From Autumnicola tepida (lineage in GTDB: Bacteria; Bacteroidota; Bacteroidia; Flavobacteriales; Flavobacteriaceae), in the NCBI RefSeq assembly GCF_031846485.1, contig NZ_JAVRHQ010000004.1:1-64000 (forward strand): a stretch of DNA of 64,000 nt. The letters run 5' to 3'. Shown in pieces: positions 1 through 8,397 of this stretch (positions are counted from its first letter, which is position 1; each line of letters starts with the position of its first letter). The translations under genes and the position numbers were made by a program. The notes under the pieces are model-generated. The model was not told where the DNA came from, made no database searches, and saw only the letters and a list, made by a program, of their open reading frames with translations.

Positions 1-1
1 C

Positions 2-448
2 ATCTACACCCGGTCACTGGTGAGAATCTATCATAAAGCAAGACTTATCGCCAATCATCCGCGGAACCATAAAAAAGGAGGTTATACCACCCGAAAAGAA
101 CATCTTTGTTCCCATCATCAGTATTATAAAGAGCGTAGTCCCACTTATTACCTGCAACGCGGATATAATCACTCTGAGGAACTTTACCGGTACATGGAGG
201 CTTTGTTCAAGCAGGATAAATATCCCGAGCAGCTTTATAAAACCTGTGACGGCATATTGAACCTGTCCCGTAAAACCCATAGGGAAAGCTTTATAAAAGC
301 CTGTGGAATCGCCCTGGGCCACCGGCAGTACTCTTACCGGTTCTTAAAGCAGGTACTGGAGAACCGTATGACCGACTATCAAGAGGAACCAATGGTAAAA
401 TCCCTGCCCACTCATGGGAATATCCGGGGAGCCTCTTCTTACAAATAA
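2..448 (+). CDS. istA: IS21-family transposase IstA, C-terminal fragment cut by the window edge
   Basis: This is the last ~148 codons of an IstA-type DDE transposase. The frame is open from base 2, so a GTG at 20 is an internal codon and the true start lies upstream of the window. The visible part is the basic C-terminal region (HPRNHKKGGYTT, then a segment ending in HGNIRGASSY), which in IstA follows the catalytic core and contributes to DNA binding. The catalytic D, D and E residues are not in the window. It is followed after 22 bp by istB, the standard IS21 order, and IstA and IstB act together in transposition. Identification rests mainly on the istB neighbour and the terminal repeats downstream. 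Confidence 0.85.
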   Translation: MYTRSLVRIYHKARLIANHPRNHKKGGYTTRKEHLCSHHQYYKERSPTYYLQRGYNHSEELYRYMEALFKQDKYPEQLYKTCDGILNLSRKTHRESFIKACGIALGHRQYSYRFLKQVLENRMTDYQEEPMVKSLPTHGNIRGASSYK

Positions 449-470
449 GTAACTATTAAAATTAAATCAT

Positions 471-1190
471 ATGAACATTATTGAAAATCAATTATCACAA
501 CTTCGTCTGGCCGGAATGTACCGCAGCTGGAAAGCTATGGTAGAAACCCGGCAACATCACGAGCTATCCTTTGGAGAAGGCTTAGAAGTATTGTTGCAGG
601 CCGAAGCTGAAGAGCGCACTCATCGGCGTTTTGAACGCCTAAAGAAAAGTGCCCGGTTCAGGTATCAGGCCACGGTAGAAGAATTAAACCTGGAAGCTTC
701 CCGGGGAATCAATAAGGATCAGATCACTGAACTGGCTACCGGAACCTACCTGGAAAAAGGAGAATCGGTATTGATTACCGGGGCCACGGGTTGCGGAAAA
801 AGCTTCCTTGCTTCGGCTTTAGGACATCAGGCCTGTAGCCAGGGCAATAAGGTGCTTTACTTCAATACCCAAAAATTACTGATGAAGACCAAAATGACCC
901 GTATTGATGGAAGCTTCCTGAAATTCTTTGATAAACTGGCAAAAGCCCATTTACTCATCCTGGATGATTTTGGGTTGGCCCATCTGGACAAAAAACAACA
1001 AATGGATCTGATGGAAATTATTGAAGACAGGCACGGAAAATCTTCAACCATTATTGCCAGCCAATTACCGGTGGGAAGCTGGTATGATATTATCGGAGAA
1101 GCCACCATTGCCGACGCTATTTTAGACCGATTGGTACACACCTCACATCGAATAGAACTCAAAGGGGAAAGTCTAAGAAAAAAACTGTAA
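471..1190 (+). CDS. istB: IS21-family ATP-binding helper protein IstB
   Basis: A 239-residue DnaC/DnaA-like AAA+ ATPase that regulates IstA and its choice of target. The N-terminal ~70 residues form the IstB helical domain (QLRLAGMYRSWKAM start). The Walker A motif is GATGCGKS near residues 105-112 and the Walker B is LLILDDFG near residues 162-169. The length is the family norm (about 240-250) and the frame is intact, so the element may still be active if istA is complete upstream. The ATG at 471 follows istA by 22 bp. The gene ends about 40 bp before the first terminal repeat of the element. Confidence 0.95.
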   Translation: MNIIENQLSQLRLAGMYRSWKAMVETRQHHELSFGEGLEVLLQAEAEERTHRRFERLKKSARFRYQATVEELNLEASRGINKDQITELATGTYLEKGESVLITGATGCGKSFLASALGHQACSQGNKVLYFNTQKLLMKTKMTRIDGSFLKFFDKLAKAHLLILDDFGLAHLDKKQQMDLMEIIEDRHGKSSTIIASQLPVGSWYDIIGEATIADAILDRLVHTSHRIELKGESLRKKL

Positions 1191-1229
1191 TATTGTCATT
1201 AACTTATCTTTTTGACCAAAATCTCTAGA

Positions 1230-1271
1230 GGGGTCAGTATGGCCTGAATGGGGGGTCAGCATCACCTGAAT
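1230..1271 (+). repeat. Right-end tandem terminal repeats of the IS21 element
   Basis: Two 20-bp direct repeats lie 22 bp apart (1230-1249 and 1252-1271). Both begin GGGGTCAG and end CCTGAAT, differing at a few central positions. IS21-family elements carry multiple internal repeats near their ends that bind IstA, so these mark the right end of the element just after istB. The exact terminus and target duplication cannot be set without the left end, which is outside the window. Confidence 0.7.
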
Positions 1272-1420
1272 ATCCACCGAATCCCGGGTGTGCCTGTAAT
1301 TGCTTTGTGAGCTGTAAAAATACTGCTGTAGGAATTTTATATAAAGGCTTTTCTATTTTTGTTTATAGTTCATAAAAATTAATAACTAAGAGTGCTTCAT
1401 CTTAATACCTAACTTATAAA

Positions 1421-1439
1421 CATATAGTTTTGTGAAACT
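1421..1439 (+). promoter_or_regulatory. Possible Bacteroidota -7 promoter box before the sspB-like gene
   Basis: TAGTTTTG at 1425-1432 matches the TAnnTTTG -7 consensus of Bacteroidota primary promoters and lies 7 bp before the ATG at 1440, which would give an almost leaderless transcript. The rest of the 168-bp gap after the IS21 repeats shows no gene. No convincing -33 TTTG/TTG box is seen at the expected distance. A very similar string (AACATATAGTTTT) occurs at about 59560 before another gene. Confidence 0.35.
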
Positions 1440-2291
1440 ATGACAGACAAGATGACTTTTTCAGGCCACGACACCTTTCATTGCCGTTTATTTTGGTTAA
1501 AGAAGGGCTATGATTATGTGTCCAGCGGCGATAGCTTTAGAGATAATTCAGGAGTTGAATTAGGTGTAGGTAGAAACATGGTGAATTCCATAAGATTTTA
1601 TCTAAAAGCTTTTGGAATAATTGATCAGGAGAAAAAAATTAATCCTTTATTTGATGAGCTTTTTAAGTCTAAAGGTTGGGATCCATTTCTGGAAAATGAA
1701 GCGACCCTTTATTTACTTCATTATTTCTTATGCGCAGAAAATTACTCAAGTAGTTATAATATAATATTCAGAGAGTTAAGAAAAATTAAACCCGAATTTA
1801 GCAGGTCGCATTTTGTAAACCTAGTTCAAGAAAAGGATCCATCCCAAAATCAGAAAATCTTAGAAAAGGATTTTTCTGTATTTCTCAGAAATTATTCTGT
1901 TTCAAAATCTGATAAAATTAAAGAAGAAGGTTATAGCGGTATCTTGAGTGAATTATCGCTTCTTCATGAAATAGGTAAGAATAAAAAAGGTGATCCTTTA
2001 TATAGAATTGAGAACAAGAATCAAGAAGACGTACCTTATCAAGTAATTCTTTATTGCATCTTAATAAATCTGAATTATGGTGATTCCATCAGTTTCAATA
2101 GCCTTTATTCTGACGAAAAAGGTTTAGGAAATATATTCTGTTTAGATCAGGATGTTTTGGAAGAGAAGTTAATTGAAATTTCACAAGCATACGATTTTGT
2201 TACTTACAATAGTGAAGCAGGAGTAAAAGAGATTCAATTTAAAAACAAACCAGAAGGTTTAGAAATTTTGAGAGCATACTATGAAAACTAG
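1440..2291 (+). CDS. sspB: DUF4007 protein, SspB-like DNA phosphorothioation component
   Basis: A 283-residue DUF4007-family protein. The family signature sits at the N-terminus (FSGHDTF followed by FWLKKGYDYV), with a conserved LGVGRNMVNSIRFYLKAFG segment near residues 36-54. In SspABCD systems SspB carries DUF4007 and acts as the DNA-nicking partner that lets sulfur enter one strand. The reading frame overlaps the next gene by 11 bp, and that gene and the third one are an SspC-like ATPase and an SspD-like sulfur transferase, so the operon order is sspB-sspC-sspD. The assignment rests on family plus order; a nuclease motif cannot be read reliably here. No cysteine desulfurase (sspA) precedes it; an IS21 end lies directly upstream. 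Confidence 0.8.
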   Translation: MTDKMTFSGHDTFHCRLFWLKKGYDYVSSGDSFRDNSGVELGVGRNMVNSIRFYLKAFGIIDQEKKINPLFDELFKSKGWDPFLENEATLYLLHYFLCAENYSSSYNIIFRELRKIKPEFSRSHFVNLVQEKDPSQNQKILEKDFSVFLRNYSVSKSDKIKEEGYSGILSELSLLHEIGKNKKGDPLYRIENKNQEDVPYQVILYCILINLNYGDSISFNSLYSDEKGLGNIFCLDQDVLEEKLIEISQAYDFVTYNSEAGVKEIQFKNKPEGLEILRAYYEN

Positions 2292-5200
2292 TTTTTCACC
2301 ATCAGTTAATATTATTAGGGATGATCATGCTAAACTAGATTATCATGTAACTCCCAATGGAACAAAAACAGTTGAAACTATTTTTTCAAATTTCCATAGG
2401 GGTATACACTCTTTTAATATTATTGGCTCCTTCGGGACTGGGAAATCGGCTTTTTTATGGGCGTTGGAAAAATCATTGAAAGGAGATGAAGATTATTTTA
2501 AAACAGAATTTAATGGGAATTCTCAAGTATTAAAGTTTGTCGGAGAATATAATTCTTTGAAGACTATACTCAATGAGGAGTTTGAAGTGACTGAGGATTT
2601 TTCTAGTAATCAGAAATTATTTGTTTCAATTTTTCAACGATATAAGCTAGTAGAGAAAAACAATGGAATTCTGATATTACTTATAGATGAATTTGGAAAA
2701 TTCCTTGAATATGCTTCCCGGAACAATCCAGAAAAGGAGGTCTATTTTTTCCAAAAACTAGCTGAATTTGTAAATCAGCCGGAACATAAAATTCTGCTTA
2801 TTACATCTATTCATCAAACGTTCGAATCGTATGGCTTCCAACTTAACAAAGAAAACAGAGATGAATGGAAAAAGGTTAGAGGGCGTTTTAAAGATTTAAC
2901 CTTTAATGAACCCGTAGAACAATTACTTTTTCTTGCTTCAAAATTTTTAGAAGGGAAACAAGCTTCTTCGAAAACAAATGAGTTAGAAATAAAGCTTATC
3001 TCTGAATTTTCTCTATTTAAAGTTAATGGGGAATTTCTAAAGAAAATTTCTTCCGATTTAGGTAACTTAGTTCCTATTAGTGCCTACACCATAGCAATTG
3101 CACTTCAGAAGTATGGTCAAAATGAAAGATCATTATTTACCTTTCTGCAATCTATTAAATTCTCTGAAATTCAAGGTTCAGCTGGAAGTTTCAAATTACC
3201 TCTGGTCTATGACTATCTCTATGAGGAGTTTTATAACTTGTTGAATGATAAATCCAATCCTGATTATGCGAAATGGTCAGCTACGAAAAATGCTATAGAA
3301 AGAGCAGAGGTAGCTTCAAATATTGAAATAAATTTAGCAGAAGAAATATTAAAAACCCTAGGGTTACTCGCCATTTTCTCTCGAAAGGGTTCAATGCTAA
3401 ACTTAGAATTTTTTCAATCTTATTTTTCGGATGGTCAAAGTGCCAAGGTTGAAGAAGTTGTTCAACACCTTGTAAATCATAAGATTTTGCGATTTAGCAG
3501 GTTCGATAGCTCCTATAAATTTACTGAAGGGACAGATTTAGATATTGAAGGGGCAATAAGATCTGCCGAAAATAAAATCGATTATTCAGTAGATATCCTT
3601 GGGAAGTTAAAAGCCCATTTTGATTTTCCAATTATTACAGCAAAATCAGCGACCTATCTAACAGGCACACCGAGGCTTTTTCAATTCAAACTTACCGATA
3701 GGGCAATACATGAAATTCCCGAAGATGAAATTGATGGGTTTGTCAATTTAATATTTAGTGAGGACAAAATTGATGACGATGAATTGGTAGAATTTTCTAA
3801 TGGTAAACCTATTCTGTATGGTTACTTTTTAAATATTTCAGGCATTTTTGAAAATATACTAGAAATTGAGAAAACAAATAGAGTTCTGAAGGATATGCAA
3901 GACGAAAATGACCGTGTTGCAATAAAGGAATTAAAGTCTATCATAAAACACCGGGAGAGTCTTTTAAGCCATTATGTGATGGATAGCTTGTATTCTGATA
4001 AAGTTAAATGGTTTTCTAATGGATCTCCGGTGAAGATTCAGAATAAAAGAGAATTTAATCAGGTATTATCAAGGATTAGTAATACTATTTATTATCAATC
4101 TCCGGTAATTCAGAATGAATTGATAAACAGGCATAAAGTTTCTGGTTCAATATCTAGTGCACGTAAAAACCTATGGCGAGCTTTAGTGAACAATTATGAT
4201 CAGGAGGATTTAGGTTTTGATGATTCAAAATGGCCTGCTGAAAAAACTATCTATTATACTCTATTTAAAAATACACGAATTCATCGTCAGGAAAATGGAC
4301 GATATAACCTTTTTGCTCCTGCAATTCCAGAGTTTGAAGGGTTATGGCAGGAAAGTATGAATTTTTTAAATGAGGCCCGGGAAACTCGTAAAAGTTTGCT
4401 TTCGTTTATTGAGCGATTAGAAAAAGCGCCTTTTAAATTAAAGAGAGGGGTTACAGAATTCTGGATACCTACTTTTCTTTATATTAAAAGAGGTGATTTT
4501 GCATTATATGGCGATCAGGGGTTCGTGCCATATATTGATGAGAATATCCTTTATATGATGACTCGAAATCCTAAAGAGTTCTATATTAAAAGTTTTGAAC
4601 TGAATAATCTAAGACTTAACTTATTCAATAAATATAGGGATTTCTTACAACAAGAGAATAAAGAAAAAATAGATACTAATTCCTTTATTGAAAGTATCCG
4701 GCCTTTGCTTATTTTCTATAGAGACCTTACTGATTACTCTCAGAAAACAACCACAATATCTTCTGAGGCTACTAAGTTACGGGAGGCTATAAGCATGGCT
4801 AAGGATCCAGAAAAGACTTTCTTCGAAGACTTTCCCGAAGCTTTAGGATATAGTTTGAAAGAATTGGCTTCAGATGATAACTTATTTGAAGATTATATTA
4901 TTGATTTTCAGAATAAAGTACAGGAAATCAAAAGTTCATTTTCTGAACTGTTAAACAGGTTTGAAATTTTTATCACTGATGAAGTAATTGGAAAAAGAGT
5001 TCAGTTTCCAGAATATAAAGATATTCTTCAAAGACGTTTTGAGAGCGTCAAGGAACATGAGGCTCTGACCAAACATAAAATATTCCTGCTTAGGTTAAAC
5101 TCAAAACTGGACGATCGAGATAGTTTTCTAATTTCTTTAGGACAAGCGTTGATAGGTAAATCTCTTAATCAAATTAAGGATAGTGACGAAAGGTTACTTA

Positions 5201-5469
5201 AGGATAAGATGGTAGCTATAACTAGAGAATTAGATAATCTAGTTGATCTAAATAAGGTAGAGACTAATGAGGATGAATTTTTAATTAAGCTGGAGTTGAC
5301 TACGAAAGAAGAAGGTGGCAAGGAAGAAATTGTAAGGTTGCCTAAGAATCAAGCCGTTGAAATGGAAAAATTAATCTCGAAGTTTTCTAATGAGCTTAAT
5401 TCCTATAAAAACCTTAAATTGCCAGTATTAGTTTCACTTCTTCAAAGAGAACTAAGAAAGAATGAGTAA
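2281..5469 (+). CDS. sspC: Large P-loop ATPase, SspC-like phosphorothioation component
   Basis: A 1062-residue cytoplasmic ATPase. The Walker A motif GSFGTGKS is at residues 49-56 and the hydrophobic Walker B LILLIDEFG is at about 131-139, followed by a sensor-like segment ending in TSIHQTFESYG. The rest is a long, charged, mostly helical region without a recognisable enzymatic domain. Size, ATPase position and location between the DUF4007 and PP-loop genes match SspC, the ATP-hydrolysing subunit of single-strand phosphorothioation systems. It starts within the 3' end of sspB (11-bp overlap) and its end overlaps sspD by 8 bp, which implies translational coupling. A general AAA-like ATPase from another defence family is the alternative, but the gene order argues against it. 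Confidence 0.8.
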   Translation: MKTSFSPSVNIIRDDHAKLDYHVTPNGTKTVETIFSNFHRGIHSFNIIGSFGTGKSAFLWALEKSLKGDEDYFKTEFNGNSQVLKFVGEYNSLKTILNEEFEVTEDFSSNQKLFVSIFQRYKLVEKNNGILILLIDEFGKFLEYASRNNPEKEVYFFQKLAEFVNQPEHKILLITSIHQTFESYGFQLNKENRDEWKKVRGRFKDLTFNEPVEQLLFLASKFLEGKQASSKTNELEIKLISEFSLFKVNGEFLKKISSDLGNLVPISAYTIAIALQKYGQNERSLFTFLQSIKFSEIQGSAGSFKLPLVYDYLYEEFYNLLNDKSNPDYAKWSATKNAIERAEVASNIEINLAEEILKTLGLLAIFSRKGSMLNLEFFQSYFSDGQSAKVEEVVQHLVNHKILRFSRFDSSYKFTEGTDLDIEGAIRSAENKIDYSVDILGKLKAHFDFPIITAKSATYLTGTPRLFQFKLTDRAIHEIPEDEIDGFVNLIFSEDKIDDDELVEFSNGKPILYGYFLNISGIFENILEIEKTNRVLKDMQDENDRVAIKELKSIIKHRESLLSHYVMDSLYSDKVKWFSNGSPVKIQNKREFNQVLSRISNTIYYQSPVIQNELINRHKVSGSISSARKNLWRALVNNYDQEDLGFDDSKWPAEKTIYYTLFKNTRIHRQENGRYNLFAPAIPEFEGLWQESMNFLNEARETRKSLLSFIERLEKAPFKLKRGVTEFWIPTFLYIKRGDFALYGDQGFVPYIDENILYMMTRNPKEFYIKSFELNNLRLNLFNKYRDFLQQENKEKIDTNSFIESIRPLLIFYRDLTDYSQKTTTISSEATKLREAISMAKDPEKTFFEDFPEALGYSLKELASDDNLFEDYIIDFQNKVQEIKSSFSELLNRFEIFITDEVIGKRVQFPEYKDILQRRFESVKEHEALTKHKIFLLRLNSKLDDRDSFLISLGQALIGKSLNQIKDSDERLLKDKMVAITRELDNLVDLNKVETNEDEFLIKLELTTKEEGGKEEIVRLPKNQAVEMEKLISKFSNELNSYKNLKLPVLVSLLQRELRKNE

Positions 5470-6601
5470 ACCAAGACATGTTTTAGGAATATCTGGAGGT
5501 AAAGATAGCGCTGCTTTGGCTATCTATTTGAATGATAGATACCCAAATATAAATTTCGAATATTATTTCTGTGATACAGGTAAGGAATTAGATGAAACCT
5601 ATCAGCTTATTGAAAGGCTTGAGTCCTATTTGGGAAAGAAAGTTTTGAAGCTGGAAAATGAAGAGTTGAAAAGTTCTAATGAAGATCCTTTCGATTATTA
5701 TTACAAATCTTTTAGAGGATATTTACCTTCACCTCAGGCCAGATGGTGTACTGCGATGATGAAATTAAAGCCTTTTGAAAATTTTGTCAAGAAAGATCCT
5801 GCTATATCCTATGTCGGAATTCGTGGAGATGAAGAAAGAGAAGGCTATATTTCCAGGGAAGCTAATATCCAATCCATTTTTCCTTTCAGAAGGAATATTT
5901 GGAGTAATGATGTGCTTACCAGATTCTTTAATCCCGAAAACGAAAAAGCTGTAGCCGATTATTTCAAAAACTATTATAACGGTAAACGTTATGATAGGCA
6001 ATTGGATATTTTAGCTGAACCAATAGACTTCAATAGAAATAATAAGACTGCCACTGAGAAAGCCTTAAAGCAAAAAATCAACCGTTCCTTAGATATTGGA
6101 ATACCAGAATTTAATAGAACTGTTTTTGAATTTTTAAAGACAACCGAATATCCCTTAGCAACCGAATTGGATTTTGAATTATTGGATAATGAGGATGTTT
6201 TAATAAGAGATGACATCTTTAGAATTCTTAGGGAATCTGGTGTTGGTGTGCCGGAATATTATAATAAAATTGAATTTGAAGTTGACGGTGAAAAAGGAGA
6301 GTACGCTCGTAGCCGCTCTGGTTGTTTCTTTTGTTTTTTCCAGCAGAAAATAGAATGGATCTGGCTTTATGAGCAACATCCCGAATTGTTTAAAAAAGCC
6401 ATGCAATATGAGAATGAAGATGAATTATTTACCTGGGTTCCTAACGAGTCTTTAGCCGAACTTATAAAACCGGAAAGAGTAAAACAAATTAAAAAAGGTC
6501 ATATCGACCGCTCTAATAGAAAAAAATCGAAATCCTCCCCGTACCTCCTTGATATTTTAGAAGGAACAGAAAGAGATGGATGTAATACTTGTTTTTTATG
6601 A
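5462..6601 (+). CDS. sspD: PAPS-reductase-like ATP pyrophosphatase, SspD/DndC-like sulfur transferase
   Basis: A 379-residue adenine-nucleotide alpha hydrolase family protein. The PP-loop SGGKDS is at residues 11-16. Cysteines likely to hold an iron-sulfur cluster are C96 (RWCTAMM), C288 and C291 (SGCFFC), and C374 and C377 sit at the extreme C-terminus. DndC and SspD activate the DNA backbone with ATP and pass sulfur to it. The ATG at 5462 lies inside the end of the sspC-like gene. The stop at 6601 is only 14 bp from the stop of the opposing operon, so the two transcription units converge and could interfere or share a termination zone. A stand-alone PAPS reductase is less likely, since no sulfate assimilation genes are nearby. 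Confidence 0.88.
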   Translation: MSKPRHVLGISGGKDSAALAIYLNDRYPNINFEYYFCDTGKELDETYQLIERLESYLGKKVLKLENEELKSSNEDPFDYYYKSFRGYLPSPQARWCTAMMKLKPFENFVKKDPAISYVGIRGDEEREGYISREANIQSIFPFRRNIWSNDVLTRFFNPENEKAVADYFKNYYNGKRYDRQLDILAEPIDFNRNNKTATEKALKQKINRSLDIGIPEFNRTVFEFLKTTEYPLATELDFELLDNEDVLIRDDIFRILRESGVGVPEYYNKIEFEVDGEKGEYARSRSGCFFCFFQQKIEWIWLYEQHPELFKKAMQYENEDELFTWVPNESLAELIKPERVKQIKKGHIDRSNRKKSKSSPYLLDILEGTERDGCNTCFL

Positions 6602-6615
6602 TTATTATTATTCTT

Positions 6616-7860
6616 TCAACTTAATTCTAGAGTAGGAATAGAATCTAATATCAATTTAATTTCTTTAGGGTCCTCAATACCTAATTTCGAGGCATAATTG
6701 TCTTTCAACTTTTCAATTTCTTTTTGAGTTAGAATAGTTGAGTCATATATGTATAATAGTAAAAGATATGTAACCGTCCCGGCATTCATAAGCATTTTTT
6801 TTCGGACATCATCCCACAGGACCCTTGTCCAAGGCTCTTCAGCAATATCTAAATTTGCTTTGTTGAAATTTGTGAATATTTCATCAAAGGTTTCTTCTCC
6901 AGCTTCTTTAATGCGCAAGACCGCCTTACAAAATGGTAAAATACCAATCGGTCGAAATAAAAGATTACCTCCAGTTTGGGAATCCCGAGGAATTCTTTCA
7001 TTGTTTAAAAATTCTTTGACGGCAGATAAATGGGCACTGAAGTTTGTCCAAAAATGTAAATAAAATGTATAATAATCTTTAATTGTATCTTGATCTGGCC
7101 GAAATTTTAAAAATTCTTCTATCCTATTTTTAGAGGGCTTCAATCCTGTCTTTTGAAAGTAATGAAATTTACAGATCTCAAGATTAACTTGGTAAAGTGT
7201 AATAATAGATGTGAACGCCTTCTTATTGCTACTTGGAATTGATTTTGATTTTATGTCTACTATTTTTTCCTCATTAAATAATTTAAATTTTTCAATTAAC
7301 CTTCTAGTCAAAATTGCGACAATATCATCTTCATCTAGTGCAATTATATCACGTAAAGAAACCGGCTTTGCATATCGGTTGAGTGTTGTAAACAATCTCC
7401 GTGTTCTTTTTTTTAGTTGAGGTTCCTCACTGTGTCCTATAAAAATTACTCCAATTTCATTATTAGCCATTTTAGGCTTTGCCTTTATGGCTTCTTTAAT
7501 TCCTTCTACCCGATGCTGTCCATCCACTGGGAAAATTTTGTGTTTTCCTGGAAAATCTAATAATCCTATTTTAAATGTTTCTTTATTATCATATTTAACT
7601 TCTATTTCCTGCCATTTTGGATAGTCATTATATACAGCCAAAACTAAAGAGTTAAAGAACATTTCTGGTTGATTTAGTATGTATTCTTTAATGCTTAGAT
7701 AATTATCCGTTATACTTCTCTGTATTAAATCTTGAAGTACCTCAGATTCATGAAGTTCTTCATCGACTTTAGATACATGGTCACTTACTTGCTGGAAAGT
7801 TAAGGAGGTTACGTAGTAAGTCCATTCTCCTATTTTTGATCTAATTGCTGGAATTTTCAT
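6616..7860 (-). CDS. DGQHR-domain protein (DndB-like)
   Basis: A 414-residue protein with the signature motif DGQHR at residues 113-117, preceded by a strand-rich segment (FPGKHKIFPV). The DGQHR fold is shared with DndB, a regulator that binds DNA in Dnd phosphorothioation systems, and with several defence-island proteins of unknown activity. It is the last gene of a - strand operon, starting 1 bp after the GIY-YIG gene stops. Its neighbours and the facing ssp genes suggest a role in sensing or controlling phosphorothioated DNA, possibly the SspF/G/H type of partner module. That correspondence was not tested and is an inference from gene content. Confidence 0.8.
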   Translation of the reverse strand: MKIPAIRSKIGEWTYYVTSLTFQQVSDHVSKVDEELHESEVLQDLIQRSITDNYLSIKEYILNQPEMFFNSLVLAVYNDYPKWQEIEVKYDNKETFKIGLLDFPGKHKIFPVDGQHRVEGIKEAIKAKPKMANNEIGVIFIGHSEEPQLKKRTRRLFTTLNRYAKPVSLRDIIALDEDDIVAILTRRLIEKFKLFNEEKIVDIKSKSIPSSNKKAFTSIITLYQVNLEICKFHYFQKTGLKPSKNRIEEFLKFRPDQDTIKDYYTFYLHFWTNFSAHLSAVKEFLNNERIPRDSQTGGNLLFRPIGILPFCKAVLRIKEAGEETFDEIFTNFNKANLDIAEEPWTRVLWDDVRKKMLMNAGTVTYLLLLYIYDSTILTQKEIEKLKDNYASKLGIEDPKEIKLILDSIPTLELS

Positions 7861-7861
7861 A

Positions 7862-8386
7862 TTAAAATGCTGCTATTGCCTGTTTAATTTCTTGATCTGG
7901 TATTTCAGTATTGAAAGGAAGGAGTAGTGAATTAATTAATTTTTTTTCGTAATCTATAATATTTTCATTTTCCTCTAATGGAATAAAGCTTAAGTATAAA
8001 TCCGGCGCCCAATATTTAAACATTTTGGTAATCAAAGGTCTTTCATTATCTCGAGCAAACTTATTGCGATATTCCCGAACTCTTTTCCTCAAATTTTGTC
8101 CCTCAGAAAATTGAGCTCTTCCTATATAAACTGGATAATCGGTAATTCCGGTCAAAATTTTACATTTGATCGAGAACATATATAGACCACCTGTATTATT
8201 AGGTACCTGAGTTATATGCTCATTAAAATCATCTCCTGAATCATTTAAAAATTTAATTGTTGTCCATTTATCAATAGATAAATCTAAAGCCGATAAATCA
8301 TATTTTGACCATAAGGGTTGATATAGTTTATAACAAATCCTTCTATTATTTATCTTTTCACCTAATTCAAATGCTTCGTATTTCAT
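7862..8386 (-). CDS. GIY-YIG family nuclease
   Basis: A 174-residue protein carrying a single GIY-YIG domain. GLYMF (residues 67-71) and VYIGR (86-90) form the two-part signature; R100 and R103 in the following helix and the glutamate in DYEKKLIN near residue 149 match the catalytic arginine and the metal-binding glutamate. The asparagine in LLPFN completes the usual set. About 60 N-terminal residues precede the domain and may bind a partner. It lies between the GHKL ATPase gene (11-bp gap) and the DGQHR gene, so it is the probable DNA-cutting component of this operon. Because its key residues look intact it should be active. Specificity for modified or unmodified DNA is unknown. Confidence 0.82.
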   Translation of the reverse strand: MKYEAFELGEKINNRRICYKLYQPLWSKYDLSALDLSIDKWTTIKFLNDSGDDFNEHITQVPNNTGGLYMFSIKCKILTGITDYPVYIGRAQFSEGQNLRKRVREYRNKFARDNERPLITKMFKYWAPDLYLSFIPLEENENIIDYEKKLINSLLLPFNTEIPDQEIKQAIAAF

Positions 8387-8397
8387 AAACTTTTCAA

